From contig JBELHW010000031.1 in NCBI GenBank assembly GCA_042091225.1, positions 1-19,271 of the forward strand: a stretch of DNA of 19,271 nucleotides, in the 5' to 3' direction. The notes below the pieces were generated by a model that saw nothing but the letters and a program-made list of their open reading frames with translations, was not told the origin of the DNA and did not search any database. Numbering within the stretch: the stretch's first letter is position 1; each line of letters begins with the position of its first letter. Below are positions 6,636-14,507 of this stretch, piece after piece. The stretch comes from JABAYQ01 sp042091225. Its GTDB lineage: Bacteria; Bacteroidota; Bacteroidia; Flavobacteriales; UBA7312. Both the position numbers and the translations under genes were made by a program.

Positions 6636-7441
6636 GACTGACTTTGGCTATATCCCCTTGCCCGAATGACACTTTTATGTTCGACGCTCTCATACATCAA
6701 AAGATAGACACTGAAGGCCTTGAATTCGATGTTTTTTTTGATGATGTTGAAGCACTTAATAGAAAAGCTTTTCAGAACTCTTATGACGTTAGTAAGCTTA
6801 GTTTTCATGCAATAACAAAGTTAACTAAAGATTATATTCTTTTAAATAGTGGTTCTGCCTTAGGTAACAATAATGGTCCTTTACTTATTTGTAAAAAAGG
6901 AAATAGTTCTAATTTAAATGACAACTCTAAAATTGCCATTCCTGGTCAATTTACTACTGCAAATATGTTGTTGAAAATTGCAATGCCAAACTTAAAAAAT
7001 AAGAAAGAGATTGTCTTTTCTGAAATAGAACAAAACGTATTGGATGGATCTATGGACGCAGGATTAATAATTCATGAAAACAGATTTACTTACCATCAAA
7101 GAGGATTAGAAAAAATTATTGACTTAGGTCAGTTTTGGGAAAATAAATTTAGATTACCCATACCACTTGGGGGAATAGTAGTTAATAAAAAAATAGAAGA
7201 ATCTATAAGAAAGAAACTTGATAGAGTTCTTAAAAAATCAATACAATTTGCTTTCGACAACAGGGATAGTTCGTCTAGTTTTGTTCAACAGCATGCTCAG
7301 GAAATGGAGTTAGATATTATTCAAAAACACATAGACCTTTATGTAAATGAATATTCTTTAGATCTTGGAAAAACAGGAAAAAAAGCAATACTTAAATTGT
7401 TTGAATCTTGTGCCATAGATTCCGATAATATATTTGTCTAA
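6632..7441 (+). CDS. mqnD: 1,4-dihydroxy-6-naphthoate synthase
   Basis: MqnD converts cyclic dehypoxanthine futalosine to 1,4-dihydroxy-6-naphthoate, the naphthoquinone precursor of menaquinone. The 269-residue protein has a periplasmic-binding-protein-like two-domain fold in known structures. The N-terminal signature ISPCPNDTFMFDAL (7-20) is diagnostic, followed by DVEALNRKAF and DVSKLSFHA. The loop GLIIHENRFTY carries H148, matching the active-site His known from the Thermus enzyme. The gene overlaps mqnB by 4 nt, so the two are coupled. MqnA, MqnE and MqnC are not in this window. Its TAA at 7439-7441 directly abuts the stop of the opposing merR-like gene, and a possible terminator lies inside that gene. 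Confidence 0.95.
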   Translation: MRLTLAISPCPNDTFMFDALIHQKIDTEGLEFDVFFDDVEALNRKAFQNSYDVSKLSFHAITKLTKDYILLNSGSALGNNNGPLLICKKGNSSNLNDNSKIAIPGQFTTANMLLKIAMPNLKNKKEIVFSEIEQNVLDGSMDAGLIIHENRFTYHQRGLEKIIDLGQFWENKFRLPIPLGGIVVNKKIEESIRKKLDRVLKKSIQFAFDNRDSSSSFVQQHAQEMELDIIQKHIDLYVNEYSLDLGKTGKKAILKLFESCAIDSDNIFV

Positions 7442-7777
7442 TTAAAGCTCAGAGGACAGATTTAAAAGAAATTCTTTAATTTTTTTTAGCCTATTTACAA
7501 TTTCCATATTTTCTATGGTATCGGATTTATTTTCAGATAATTTCTTTTTTGCACCATCTAAAGTAAATCCTCTTTCTTTGACTAAATGATAGATTATTCT
7601 AATATTGTCTAAATCGTTTTTAGTAAATAATCTATTTCCTTTTTTATTTTTTTTTGGTTTGAGTATGTCAAATTCTTTTTCCCAATACCTTAGTAGAGAT
7701 ACATTTACTTCAAACATTTGGGCTACTTCGCCAATAGAATAGTATAATTTCTCTATACTTTTTTCTTTATAAGGCAT
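7442..7777 (-). CDS. MerR-family transcriptional regulator, DNA-binding domain only
   Basis: The 111-residue protein starts with a winged helix-turn-helix of MerR type: YSIGEVAQMFEVNVSLLRYWEKEFDI (about 12-37), then the wing with NKKGNRLFTKNDLDNI and the helix IYHLVKERGFTLDGAKKKL. A short coiled coil at the C terminus would allow dimerisation. There is no effector-binding domain and no Cys for metal sensing, which matches small MerR-like proteins common in Bacteroidota. The ATG overlaps the stop of the upstream M23 peptidase gene as TAATG, so the regulator is made together with the peptidase. Target genes are unknown; control of cell-wall or envelope genes is only a guess from context. Confidence 0.88.
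   Translation of the reverse strand: MPYKEKSIEKLYYSIGEVAQMFEVNVSLLRYWEKEFDILKPKKNKKGNRLFTKNDLDNIRIIYHLVKERGFTLDGAKKKLSENKSDTIENMEIVNRLKKIKEFLLNLSSEL
7462..7487 (+). terminator. Possible mqnBD terminator inside the merR-like gene
   Basis: An imperfect AT-rich hairpin (7462-7479, TTAAAAGAA against TTCTTTAA with one bulged A) is followed by eight T (7480-7487). It starts 20 nt past the mqnD stop. The stem is weak and lies within coding sequence of the other strand, so the T-run could simply reflect Lys codons; treat as tentative. Confidence 0.3.
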
Positions 7778-8748
7778 TAGTCAAAAGATTGGTTTTCTTG
7801 AGCTGCTAGTTCTAGCATTCTATCAAACTCTTCAGGAGATAAATCATTGTGGAAGTAATATGCAGGATTTACTTTTTTTCCGTTTTTATGCACTTCATAA
7901 TGTAGGTGTGGAGCAGTAGATTTGCCAGTATTACCAACATAGCCAATTATATCTCCTCTTTTTACAATTTGATTTGCTCTAACCTTAAATTTAGACATGT
8001 GAGCATACAATGATTTGTACCCATAACCGTGATCAATTATGATATGGTTTCCAAATCCTCTTCTACTTTTCTTTATTTTTTTAATTTTCCCATTACCTGT
8101 AGCATATATTGGAGTGCCCTGAGGAGCTGAAAAATCTACACCATAATGATATTTAGGTTTTTTATAATAAGGATCAATCCTTCGTCCGTATCCTGAGGCA
8201 ATTCGTTTTAGTTCTTTATTAGCAACTGGCTGAATTGCTGGTATTGAAGCCATCATGTCTGATTTTTTAGTTGCCATTTCAATCACTTCATCAAAAGACT
8301 TAGATTGAATGTAAAGTTGTTTAGAAATTTGATCTATTTTCTTTGATGAACTAATTAACAAATTGGAATTGTTATATCCTTCTAAATTTTCATACCTGTT
8401 AATCCCTCCAATACCGGCTTTTCTAATCGAATTAGGTATTGGGTCTGCTTCAAAAATAACTCTGTAAATGTTGTCGTCTCTGTCTTTAATATTATCCAGT
8501 ACTGCTTCAATTTGGGTTAAATCTTTATTAAGATTATCGTACTGAATAGACATTTTGTCCAGTTCTCTTATAAGAAGTTTTTCTTTAGGACTATCAAAAA
8601 AATTAAATGCAAGAACTACCATAAGACTTGCAATGCAGAAACTCACAGATAAAAATACTAGCGAGCTTTTAATTTTGCTTTTCCAATTCGATTCTATTTT
8701 TTTAAAAGAAAGAGTCTTTTTATCGTAATAGTATTTAGATTTACTCAT
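7777..8748 (-). CDS. Membrane-anchored M23-family murein endopeptidase
   Basis: The 323-residue protein has a short cytoplasmic basic N terminus, one transmembrane segment (about 29-50), a periplasmic coiled coil (about 53-90) and a C-terminal LytM/M23 domain (about 180-300). The zinc ligands H201 and D205 (HYGVD) and H283 (HLHYE) are intact, and H250 in YAH is the catalytic His, so it should be an active peptidoglycan peptidase and not a degenerate EnvC-like activator. GNGKIKKIKK, GNHIIIDHG and GNTGKSTAPHLHYE are typical blocks. The architecture matches MepM-like periplasmic endopeptidases of Bacteroidota. The merR-like gene follows with a 1-nt overlap. A divergent spacer to alaS carries two candidate -7 boxes for it. 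Exact cross-link specificity cannot be told. Confidence 0.93.
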   Translation of the reverse strand: MSKSKYYYDKKTLSFKKIESNWKSKIKSSLVFLSVSFCIASLMVVLAFNFFDSPKEKLLIRELDKMSIQYDNLNKDLTQIEAVLDNIKDRDDNIYRVIFEADPIPNSIRKAGIGGINRYENLEGYNNSNLLISSSKKIDQISKQLYIQSKSFDEVIEMATKKSDMMASIPAIQPVANKELKRIASGYGRRIDPYYKKPKYHYGVDFSAPQGTPIYATGNGKIKKIKKSRRGFGNHIIIDHGYGYKSLYAHMSKFKVRANQIVKRGDIIGYVGNTGKSTAPHLHYEVHKNGKKVNPAYYFHNDLSPEEFDRMLELAAQENQSFD

Positions 8749-8752
8749 TCGT

Positions 8753-8770
8753 TATATTTGCATAAATTTG
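8753..8770 (+). promoter_or_regulatory. Two candidate rightward -7 boxes upstream of alaS
   Basis: TATATTTG (8753-8760) and TAAATTTG (8763-8770) are both exact TAnnTTTG matches facing alaS. No TTG lies at the right distance upstream. If used, they would give an alaS leader of about 80-100 nt, longer than elsewhere in the window, and it would include the inverted repeat at 8799-8820. Confidence 0.3.
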
Positions 8771-8773
8771 GGA

Positions 8774-8796
8774 CAAAATTAAGTAATTCAAAATTA
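8774..8796 (-). promoter_or_regulatory. Two candidate -7 boxes ahead of the M23 peptidase gene
   Basis: On the minus strand TAATTTTG occurs twice, at 8789-8796 and 8774-8781, both exact TAnnTTTG matches. They end 40 and 25 nt before the ATG at 8748. Neither has a TTG at 17-23 nt upstream. Either could be used; the AT-rich composition makes chance matches possible. Confidence 0.35.
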
Positions 8797-8798
8797 AA

Positions 8799-8820
8799 AA
8801 TCATTTATGTAATAATGATT
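8799..8820. repeat. Inverted repeat in the M23/alaS divergent spacer
   Basis: AATCATT (8799-8805) and AATGATT (8814-8820) are perfect 7-bp inverted arms around an 8-nt centre. The spacing of arm centres is about 15 nt. It could be a dimeric regulator site or a weak RNA hairpin in the alaS leader. No T-run follows, so it is not a terminator. Low complexity limits confidence. Confidence 0.35.
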
Positions 8821-8856
8821 GCTAACATTTGAATGTGAATTAGATAAAAATAGACA

Positions 8857-11457
8857 ATGAAATCAAGCCAAATCCGGGAGGAGTTTTTAAAATTTTTTGA
8901 AAGTAAAAAGCATAAAATTGTTTCATCTTCACCAATGGTTGTTAAAAATGACCCTACTCTGATGTTTACCAACGCAGGAATGAATCAGTTTAAAGATTAT
9001 TTTTTAGGTAATGCGGAGCCTTCAGAGTTAAGAATTACTGATACTCAAAAGTGTTTAAGAGTTTCTGGAAAGCATAATGATTTAGATGAAGTAGGATATG
9101 ACACCTATCATCATACGATGTTCGAAATGCTTGGGAATTGGTCATTTGGAGATTTTTTTAAAGAAGAAGCCATTCAATGGGCATGGGAATTATTAACCGA
9201 GATATATAAAATAGATAAGGATAAAATATACGTTTCTATTTTTGAAGGAAGTAAAGAGGACAATCTAGAAAAAGATTTCGAATCGGAAAAAATATGGTCT
9301 AATTTAATTGACCCGACCAGAATAATTGATGGAAATAAAAAGGATAATTTCTGGGAAATGGGAGATATTGGTCCATGTGGTCCCTGTTCGGAAATACATA
9401 TAGATATCAGAACTGAAGAAGAACGAAAAAAAGTTGATGGTAAATTATTAGTAAATCAAGATCATCCTCAAGTTATAGAAGTTTGGAACTTAGTATTCAT
9501 GGAGTACAATAGAAAAGCAGATGGAACCCTTGAAAACTTACCAGCTAAACATGTCGATACGGGTATGGGATTTGAACGATTGTGTATGGTTTTACAAGGA
9601 GTAAAATCAAACTATGACACTGATATTTTCCAATCTTTAATTAATAAAATAGAATTATTATCTGGCGTAAAGTACGGTAACGAAGAAAAGTCAGATGTTG
9701 CCATGCGTGTTGTTGCAGATCATTTAAGAGCAATTTCATTTTCTATTGCTGATGGACAGCTTCCGTCTAATACTGGTGCCGGATATGTAATTAGACGTAT
9801 TTTGAGAAGAGCGGTCAGATATGGATTTACTTTCTTAGATATTAAAGAACCTTTCATATGTAATTTAGTTCAACAATTAGTTGAAGATATGGGAAGCCAA
9901 TTTCCAGAGTTACAAAGCCAGTTTAAATTAATAGAGAAAGTAATTAGAGAAGAAGAGATATCCTTTTTAAAAACTCTCGAAAAAGGTATCCAGAAAATTG
10001 AAAATTTAAAATTAGATTCTTCTAATATTATTTCTGGAAAAGTTGCATTTGAACTCTACGACACTTACGGCTTTCCAATAGATTTGAGTCAACTTATAGC
10101 ACAGGAAAAAGGGTGGTCAATAGATATAAATTCTTTTGATGATTTGTTACAACAACAAAAAGATAGATCTAGAAAAGCAACATCAATTGAAACCGGCGAC
10201 TGGATTTCTATTTTGAATGATAGCAAAGAAGATTTTGTAGGTTACGATAATCTAGAATCAACTTTAAGTATTGTTAAATATAGAACAGTCGTTTATAAAG
10301 GAGAACTGTTATATCAACTAGTTTTTGACAAAACTCCTTTTTATCCTGAAGGAGGTGGCCAGGTTGGAGACAGAGGTTTTATAGAGTATGAAAATGAGAA
10401 AATAGAAATTGTTGATACTAAAAAAGAGAATAATTTAATAATTCATTTTACAAAGTCACTTCCTCAAAAAATAGATGTTACTTTTAAAGCTCAGGTTTAT
10501 TCAGATTTGAGAAAATATAGTTCTTCAAACCATAGTGCTACTCATTTGTTACACCATTGTTTAAGAGAAATATTGGGAGATCATGTTGAGCAAAAAGGTT
10601 CGTTAGTCAATAGCGATTACCTTAGGTTCGATTTTTCACATTTTTCAAAGTTATCTGAAAACGAGGTTCAATTAATTGAGAAAAAAGTTAATGAAAAGAT
10701 TAGCTTAAATATTGAATTAGAAGAGCATCGAAATCTTGAGATATCTGTAGCCAAGCAAATGGGAGCTATTGCTTTATTTGGAGAGAAATATGGCGATACT
10801 GTTCGGCTTATAAAATTTGATAATTCAGTTGAGTTATGTGGTGGTACTCATGTAAAATCTACAGGCGAGATAGGACTGTTTAAGCTTATAAGCGAAGGAG
10901 CTGTAGCTTCTGGTGTTAGAAGAATTGAAGCGATAACAAGCACTAAAGCGTTACAGTTTTACGAAAAACAATTTCAGCAAAACAAGCAATTAAAGTCTTT
11001 GATTAAAAATAACGATCTTTTAAAAGGGGTAGGTCTTTTGTTAGATGAAAATCAAAAATTAAAAAAACAAATTGAAAAATTATCCTTACAGAAGGCTGGT
11101 AATTTAAAAGTAGAATTGTTACAAAAAGCAAATGATATTAATGGCGTTAAATTCATTAGCTCTGTAGTTGAGCTCGATAATAAGTCAATTAAAAATTTAG
11201 CTTTCGATTTAACAAAAAATAAAGATAATCTTGTCTTAGTTTTAGCAACAAGAGAAGCAGATAAAGCTACTTTAACAGTTGCGATTTCTAAGAATCTAGT
11301 TGAACAAAAGGATCTTCATGCAGGAAAAATTATTAGAGATATTTCAAAAGAAATTAATGGTGGAGGAGGAGGACAAGCATTTTTCGCAACTGCTGGGGGC
11401 AAGAATCAGCAAGGAATAAATAATGCATTTAAAAAAGTTGTTGAACTTTTATCTTAG
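8857..11457 (+). CDS. alaS: Alanyl-tRNA synthetase
   Basis: AlaRS is a class II synthetase that charges tRNA-Ala in the cytoplasm. At 866 residues it has the full bacterial domain set. The catalytic core begins with IREEFLKFFESKKHKIV (6-22) and has the motif 2 region around TQKCLRVSGKHNDLDEVG, followed by GPCGPCSEIH and HVDTGMGFERL. The editing domain carries HSATHLLHHCL and CGGTHVKSTGEIG, which together provide the zinc-binding His and Cys residues. The C-terminal C-Ala domain ends with the glycine block NGGGGGQA. No domain is missing. It is transcribed alone, divergent from the M23 peptidase gene. Its TAG overlaps the stop of the opposing Ppx/GppA gene by 4 nt. Confidence 0.98.
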   Translation: MKSSQIREEFLKFFESKKHKIVSSSPMVVKNDPTLMFTNAGMNQFKDYFLGNAEPSELRITDTQKCLRVSGKHNDLDEVGYDTYHHTMFEMLGNWSFGDFFKEEAIQWAWELLTEIYKIDKDKIYVSIFEGSKEDNLEKDFESEKIWSNLIDPTRIIDGNKKDNFWEMGDIGPCGPCSEIHIDIRTEEERKKVDGKLLVNQDHPQVIEVWNLVFMEYNRKADGTLENLPAKHVDTGMGFERLCMVLQGVKSNYDTDIFQSLINKIELLSGVKYGNEEKSDVAMRVVADHLRAISFSIADGQLPSNTGAGYVIRRILRRAVRYGFTFLDIKEPFICNLVQQLVEDMGSQFPELQSQFKLIEKVIREEEISFLKTLEKGIQKIENLKLDSSNIISGKVAFELYDTYGFPIDLSQLIAQEKGWSIDINSFDDLLQQQKDRSRKATSIETGDWISILNDSKEDFVGYDNLESTLSIVKYRTVVYKGELLYQLVFDKTPFYPEGGGQVGDRGFIEYENEKIEIVDTKKENNLIIHFTKSLPQKIDVTFKAQVYSDLRKYSSSNHSATHLLHHCLREILGDHVEQKGSLVNSDYLRFDFSHFSKLSENEVQLIEKKVNEKISLNIELEEHRNLEISVAKQMGAIALFGEKYGDTVRLIKFDNSVELCGGTHVKSTGEIGLFKLISEGAVASGVRRIEAITSTKALQFYEKQFQQNKQLKSLIKNNDLLKGVGLLLDENQKLKKQIEKLSLQKAGNLKVELLQKANDINGVKFISSVVELDNKSIKNLAFDLTKNKDNLVLVLATREADKATLTVAISKNLVEQKDLHAGKIIRDISKEINGGGGGQAFFATAGGKNQQGINNAFKKVVELLS
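11431..11450 (-). terminator. Possible terminator of the natAB-ppx operon inside the alaS 3' end
   Basis: Read leftward, AAAAGTT-CAAC-AACTTTT forms a 7-bp hairpin (11433-11439 with 11444-11450) continuing into TT, making six T in all. It starts 4 nt past the stop codon of the Ppx/GppA gene. The stem is AT-rich and lies in alaS coding sequence, so it is tentative. Confidence 0.3.
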
Positions 11458-12377
11458 TTGTTGATTTCCATGAAAACTACGCCTTCTTTTAAAGAAAACG
11501 TGGATAATTTAACATTCTTGATTTCCGATTTTTCTATTATGTACTGAACAAAAATAGATGCAATAACTATCATCTTTGCTCTCATTTTAGAAATTCCTTT
11601 TATTTTCTTTCTTTTTTGATAATCGCTTTTAATCAAATATTGATTCGCCCAATTTAAATTATCTATTTTGAAGTCAAAAGTTGTAGCTTCTAATAAAACA
11701 TCTTTATCTAAAAATTCATATCCTATCATCGTTGCTAAAGAATCAAATGAACCCGAAGAACCAACTAAAGTAATGGGTTCGTATTTTTTAATTGCTTGAA
11801 ACAAGCTTTTTAGTTCACAGTCAAAAAAATCATTTAAATTGTCAATGTCTTTTTTTTGTATTGGGTCGTTTGGTTTTAATTTTTCTTTAAGTCTAGAAAC
11901 CCCGAGTTGGAAACTTTTTTTCCAAAAAATTTCATTTTTGTTAGCAATAATAAATTCTGTACTTCCCCCTCCAATATCCATAATAAGGCAATTGTCGTTG
12001 CCTAAATCGAGTGCTTGTTTAACACCATGATAAATATAATCAGCTTCTCTATTTCCATCAATAACCTCTATTTCAATTCCGTATAATTTAAACACTTCTT
12101 TTCTAAACTGATTTCCGTTTGAAGTAGATCTTATTGCAGATGTAGCAAATGCAATTACTTTATCTACAGCATGTAAATCAATAATTTTTTTATGTTGCTC
12201 AATTGCATCCAAGCCTCTTTTAAAAGCTTTTTTTCCGATTATCCCTTTATCAATTCCGTCTTCACCAAGCTTAACAGCGACTTTATTTTTACAAATAACA
12301 TTGTATTGTTTAGCCTTTATTTGTGCTATTAGCAGGGTAAATGTATTAGTGCCTAAATCTATAATTGCTAATTTCAT
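11454..12377 (-). CDS. Short Ppx/GppA-family phosphatase (exopolyphosphatase-like)
   Basis: The 307-residue protein belongs to the actin-like ASKHA phosphatase superfamily. Phosphate-binding loops are DLGTNTFTLLIA (7-18) and MDIGGGSTEFIIA (about 138-150), and FATSAIRSTSNG (about 81-92) is the connecting family signature. Known members cleave terminal phosphate from polyphosphate, pppGpp or both. It holds only the two N-terminal subdomains; the HD-like C-terminal domain of the ~500-residue E. coli Ppx and GppA is absent, which is usual for the short bacterial form. I cannot separate exopolyphosphatase from pppGpp phosphatase by motif. Its ATG overlaps the stop of the ABC permease gene as ATGA, making it the last gene of a four-gene leftward operon. 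Confidence 0.9.
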   Translation of the reverse strand: MKLAIIDLGTNTFTLLIAQIKAKQYNVICKNKVAVKLGEDGIDKGIIGKKAFKRGLDAIEQHKKIIDLHAVDKVIAFATSAIRSTSNGNQFRKEVFKLYGIEIEVIDGNREADYIYHGVKQALDLGNDNCLIMDIGGGSTEFIIANKNEIFWKKSFQLGVSRLKEKLKPNDPIQKKDIDNLNDFFDCELKSLFQAIKKYEPITLVGSSGSFDSLATMIGYEFLDKDVLLEATTFDFKIDNLNWANQYLIKSDYQKRKKIKGISKMRAKMIVIASIFVQYIIEKSEIKNVKLSTFSLKEGVVFMEINN

Positions 12378-13630
12378 TCTTTATATTTTAACCACTTCCA
12401 GATTTCCTTGTATGAGGGTTTTTTACCATACATTAAAATTCCTACACGATAAATTTTAGATGAAAGCCACACAGTAAAAACAATAGAAATAATAAGTGTT
12501 AATATAGAAATAAATAATTCAATAAATGGCACTCCAAATGGTATGCGTACCATCATTATAATAGGAGATGTAAATGGAATTATTGAAAACCAATAGGCTA
12601 GATCTCCATGTGGGTTATCAATAATTGGTTGTATCAAAATAAATGATAATATGAGCGGTAATGTTAAGGGTAAAATAAATTGTTGTGAATCTGTTTCTTG
12701 ATCAACTGCAGCACCCACAGATGCAAAAAGAGATCCGTACAGAAAATATCCGGCAATAAAATAAAAAATGAATCCAAATATTAGTGTATTGATTGGAAGA
12801 TTGCTGATTACCTCTAACATATTTAAACTAGAGTTTGCAACATCTAAATTTTCTTCCATTAACAAACTACTATCCATTAATAAGGGCATTATACTGAATC
12901 CTAAAAAAATAATAATAATCCAAAAAAAGAATTGTGTTAACCCAACTAAAGAAATTCCAATTATTTTACCCATCATGAGTTGAAAGGGTTTTATAGAAGA
13001 AATCATGACTTCAATAATTCGATTTGTTTTTTCTTCTATGACTCCTCTCATTACCATAGCACCGTACATGAAAATAAAGAAATAAATTAGAAATCCTGAT
13101 AACATAGCAATTACTAAACTTATTTCTGAACTTGAAATATGTTCTTGACCATCTTTATCAACAATTTTAGTTTGAATATCGATATTTGATTGTGATTTAT
13201 TAATCAAAATTGGATCAATTCCATTTTTCTCAAGATTTATAAGGGTAATATTTTTTTCTAAGGTTTTTTCGATATTTTGTTTTAAAGACAGGCTTATTTG
13301 TTTAGAGGATTGTATTTCATATAATCCGTCAATTTTATTTGGAACATTTAATATTGCATTATAATCATTCAATAAAGATTTGGTTATAGCTCGTTGTTTA
13401 TTGAAATAGGTGAATTTTAAAGTTTTAGAATCTTCAAAAAATCCTTTTGTTAAATTGTCTTTATCAACAACCGCAATGTTTTGTAAACTGTCGTTATTTT
13501 CTGAAATTAGTATTGGTAAAATGAAAATCGCGGCCATTACAAACGGAGTTAAAACCGTCATTATTAGGAAGCTTTTTTTTCTTACCCTAGAAAGATATTC
13601 CCTTTTTATTATTAAAAATAGCTTATTCAT
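12374..13630 (-). CDS. ABC-2-type transporter permease (NatB/YhaP-like)
   Basis: The 418-residue membrane protein has an N-terminal anchor helix (about 20-42), a large extracytoplasmic region (about 43-172) and a C-terminal bundle of about five to six helices. Examples are IAMLSGFLIYFFIFMYGA, IIGISLVGLTQFFFWIIIIF and the final IELFISILTLIISIVFTV. The segment between helices carries GVIEEKTNRIIEVMISSIKP, the cytoplasmic coupling region typical of ABC-2 exporters that resemble Bacillus NatB and YhaP. The N terminus LFLIIKREYLSRVRKKSF is also a family hallmark. The start overlaps the end of the ATPase gene by 8 nt and the stop overlaps the phosphatase gene by 4 nt. The substrate is not determined; Na+ export is only an analogy. 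Confidence 0.92.
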   Translation of the reverse strand: MNKLFLIIKREYLSRVRKKSFLIMTVLTPFVMAAIFILPILISENNDSLQNIAVVDKDNLTKGFFEDSKTLKFTYFNKQRAITKSLLNDYNAILNVPNKIDGLYEIQSSKQISLSLKQNIEKTLEKNITLINLEKNGIDPILINKSQSNIDIQTKIVDKDGQEHISSSEISLVIAMLSGFLIYFFIFMYGAMVMRGVIEEKTNRIIEVMISSIKPFQLMMGKIIGISLVGLTQFFFWIIIIFLGFSIMPLLMDSSLLMEENLDVANSSLNMLEVISNLPINTLIFGFIFYFIAGYFLYGSLFASVGAAVDQETDSQQFILPLTLPLILSFILIQPIIDNPHGDLAYWFSIIPFTSPIIMMVRIPFGVPFIELFISILTLIISIVFTVWLSSKIYRVGILMYGKKPSYKEIWKWLKYKE

Positions 13631-14507
13631 TACCTCTAATTAAGTTTAAATATATTTCATTTATAGTTGGTATTTTCTGATTGAAGTTTTTAATTAAAAC
13701 TTGATTTGATGCAAATTCAATTAATTGTTTTGAATTCTGATCTTTTGAAAGTTGAAAAGTTGCAGAATTTTCGTTCTTTTCAATGCAAATGAACTCATCT
13801 TTAAGAGTTAATTTTCCTTCATAATTAATCTTGAAAATATCTTGTTGAAACTTCTTTTTAATATCAATTACATTGCCATCTAATATTTTATTTCCATCGT
13901 TTATTAAACAAATTTCATCACACAATTCTTCAATTGATTCCATTCTGTGAGTAGAGAAAATAATAGTAGTTCCATTATTTTTAAGATTCAATATTTCATT
14001 TTTTATTTGTTGTGCATTAATAGGGTCAAGTCCGCTAAAAGGTTCATCTAATATTAGAAGTTTTGGCTTGTGAATAACAGCTGCAATAAATTGTACTTTT
14101 TGAGCCATTCCTTTAGAAAGTTCTTCAATTTTCTTGTTCCACCAATCGTTCATTTCTAACTTTTGAAACCAATAACTTAATTGATTTTTTGCTTCTTTTT
14201 TTGATAATCCTCTTAATTGAGCAAGGTAAAGACTATGTTCGCCAACTTTCATTTTTTTATATAGGCCTCTTTCTTCAGGTAGATAACCAATTAATGGCAC
14301 ATGTTTTTTTGTTAGTTTTTCTTGGTTAAAAAATAGCGATCCTTTATCTGGGGCAGTAATTTGGTTTACAAGTCGGATCAACGTTGTTTTACCAGCTCCA
14401 TTAGGGCCTAAGAGACCAAAAATACTTCCTGGTTTTACATCGAAAGAAATGCCTTTTACAACATCTTTGACTCCATACGATTTAAAAATATTTTCTCCTT
14501 TAATCAT
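13623..14507 (-). CDS. ABC transporter ATP-binding protein (NatA/YhaQ-like)
   Basis: The 294-residue protein is a single nucleotide-binding domain plus a C-terminal extension. Walker A is GLLGPNGAGKTT (K40). The loop GYLPEERGLY (74-83) is typical of NatA-like ATPases, with Glu in place of the usual Q-loop Gln. The signature is LSKGMAQKVQ (130-139). Walker B is LLILDEP with catalytic E155, and the switch His is H187 in STHRM. All catalytic parts are intact. The tail from about 225 onward matches the position of the DUF4162-type domain found in this family. It pairs with the permease encoded next, and its own start overlaps the upstream secreted-hydrolase gene by 8 nt. Both 8-nt overlaps have the form ATGAxTAA. 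Confidence 0.95.
   Translation of the reverse strand: MIKGENIFKSYGVKDVVKGISFDVKPGSIFGLLGPNGAGKTTLIRLVNQITAPDKGSLFFNQEKLTKKHVPLIGYLPEERGLYKKMKVGEHSLYLAQLRGLSKKEAKNQLSYWFQKLEMNDWWNKKIEELSKGMAQKVQFIAAVIHKPKLLILDEPFSGLDPINAQQIKNEILNLKNNGTTIIFSTHRMESIEELCDEICLINDGNKILDGNVIDIKKKFQQDIFKINYEGKLTLKDEFICIEKNENSATFQLSKDQNSKQLIEFASNQVLIKNFNQKIPTINEIYLNLIRGNE

Noticed and set aside
6542..6808. 88-codon minus-strand open frame over the mqnB/mqnD junction
   Set aside because: It lies opposite two well-supported genes and shows no domain.
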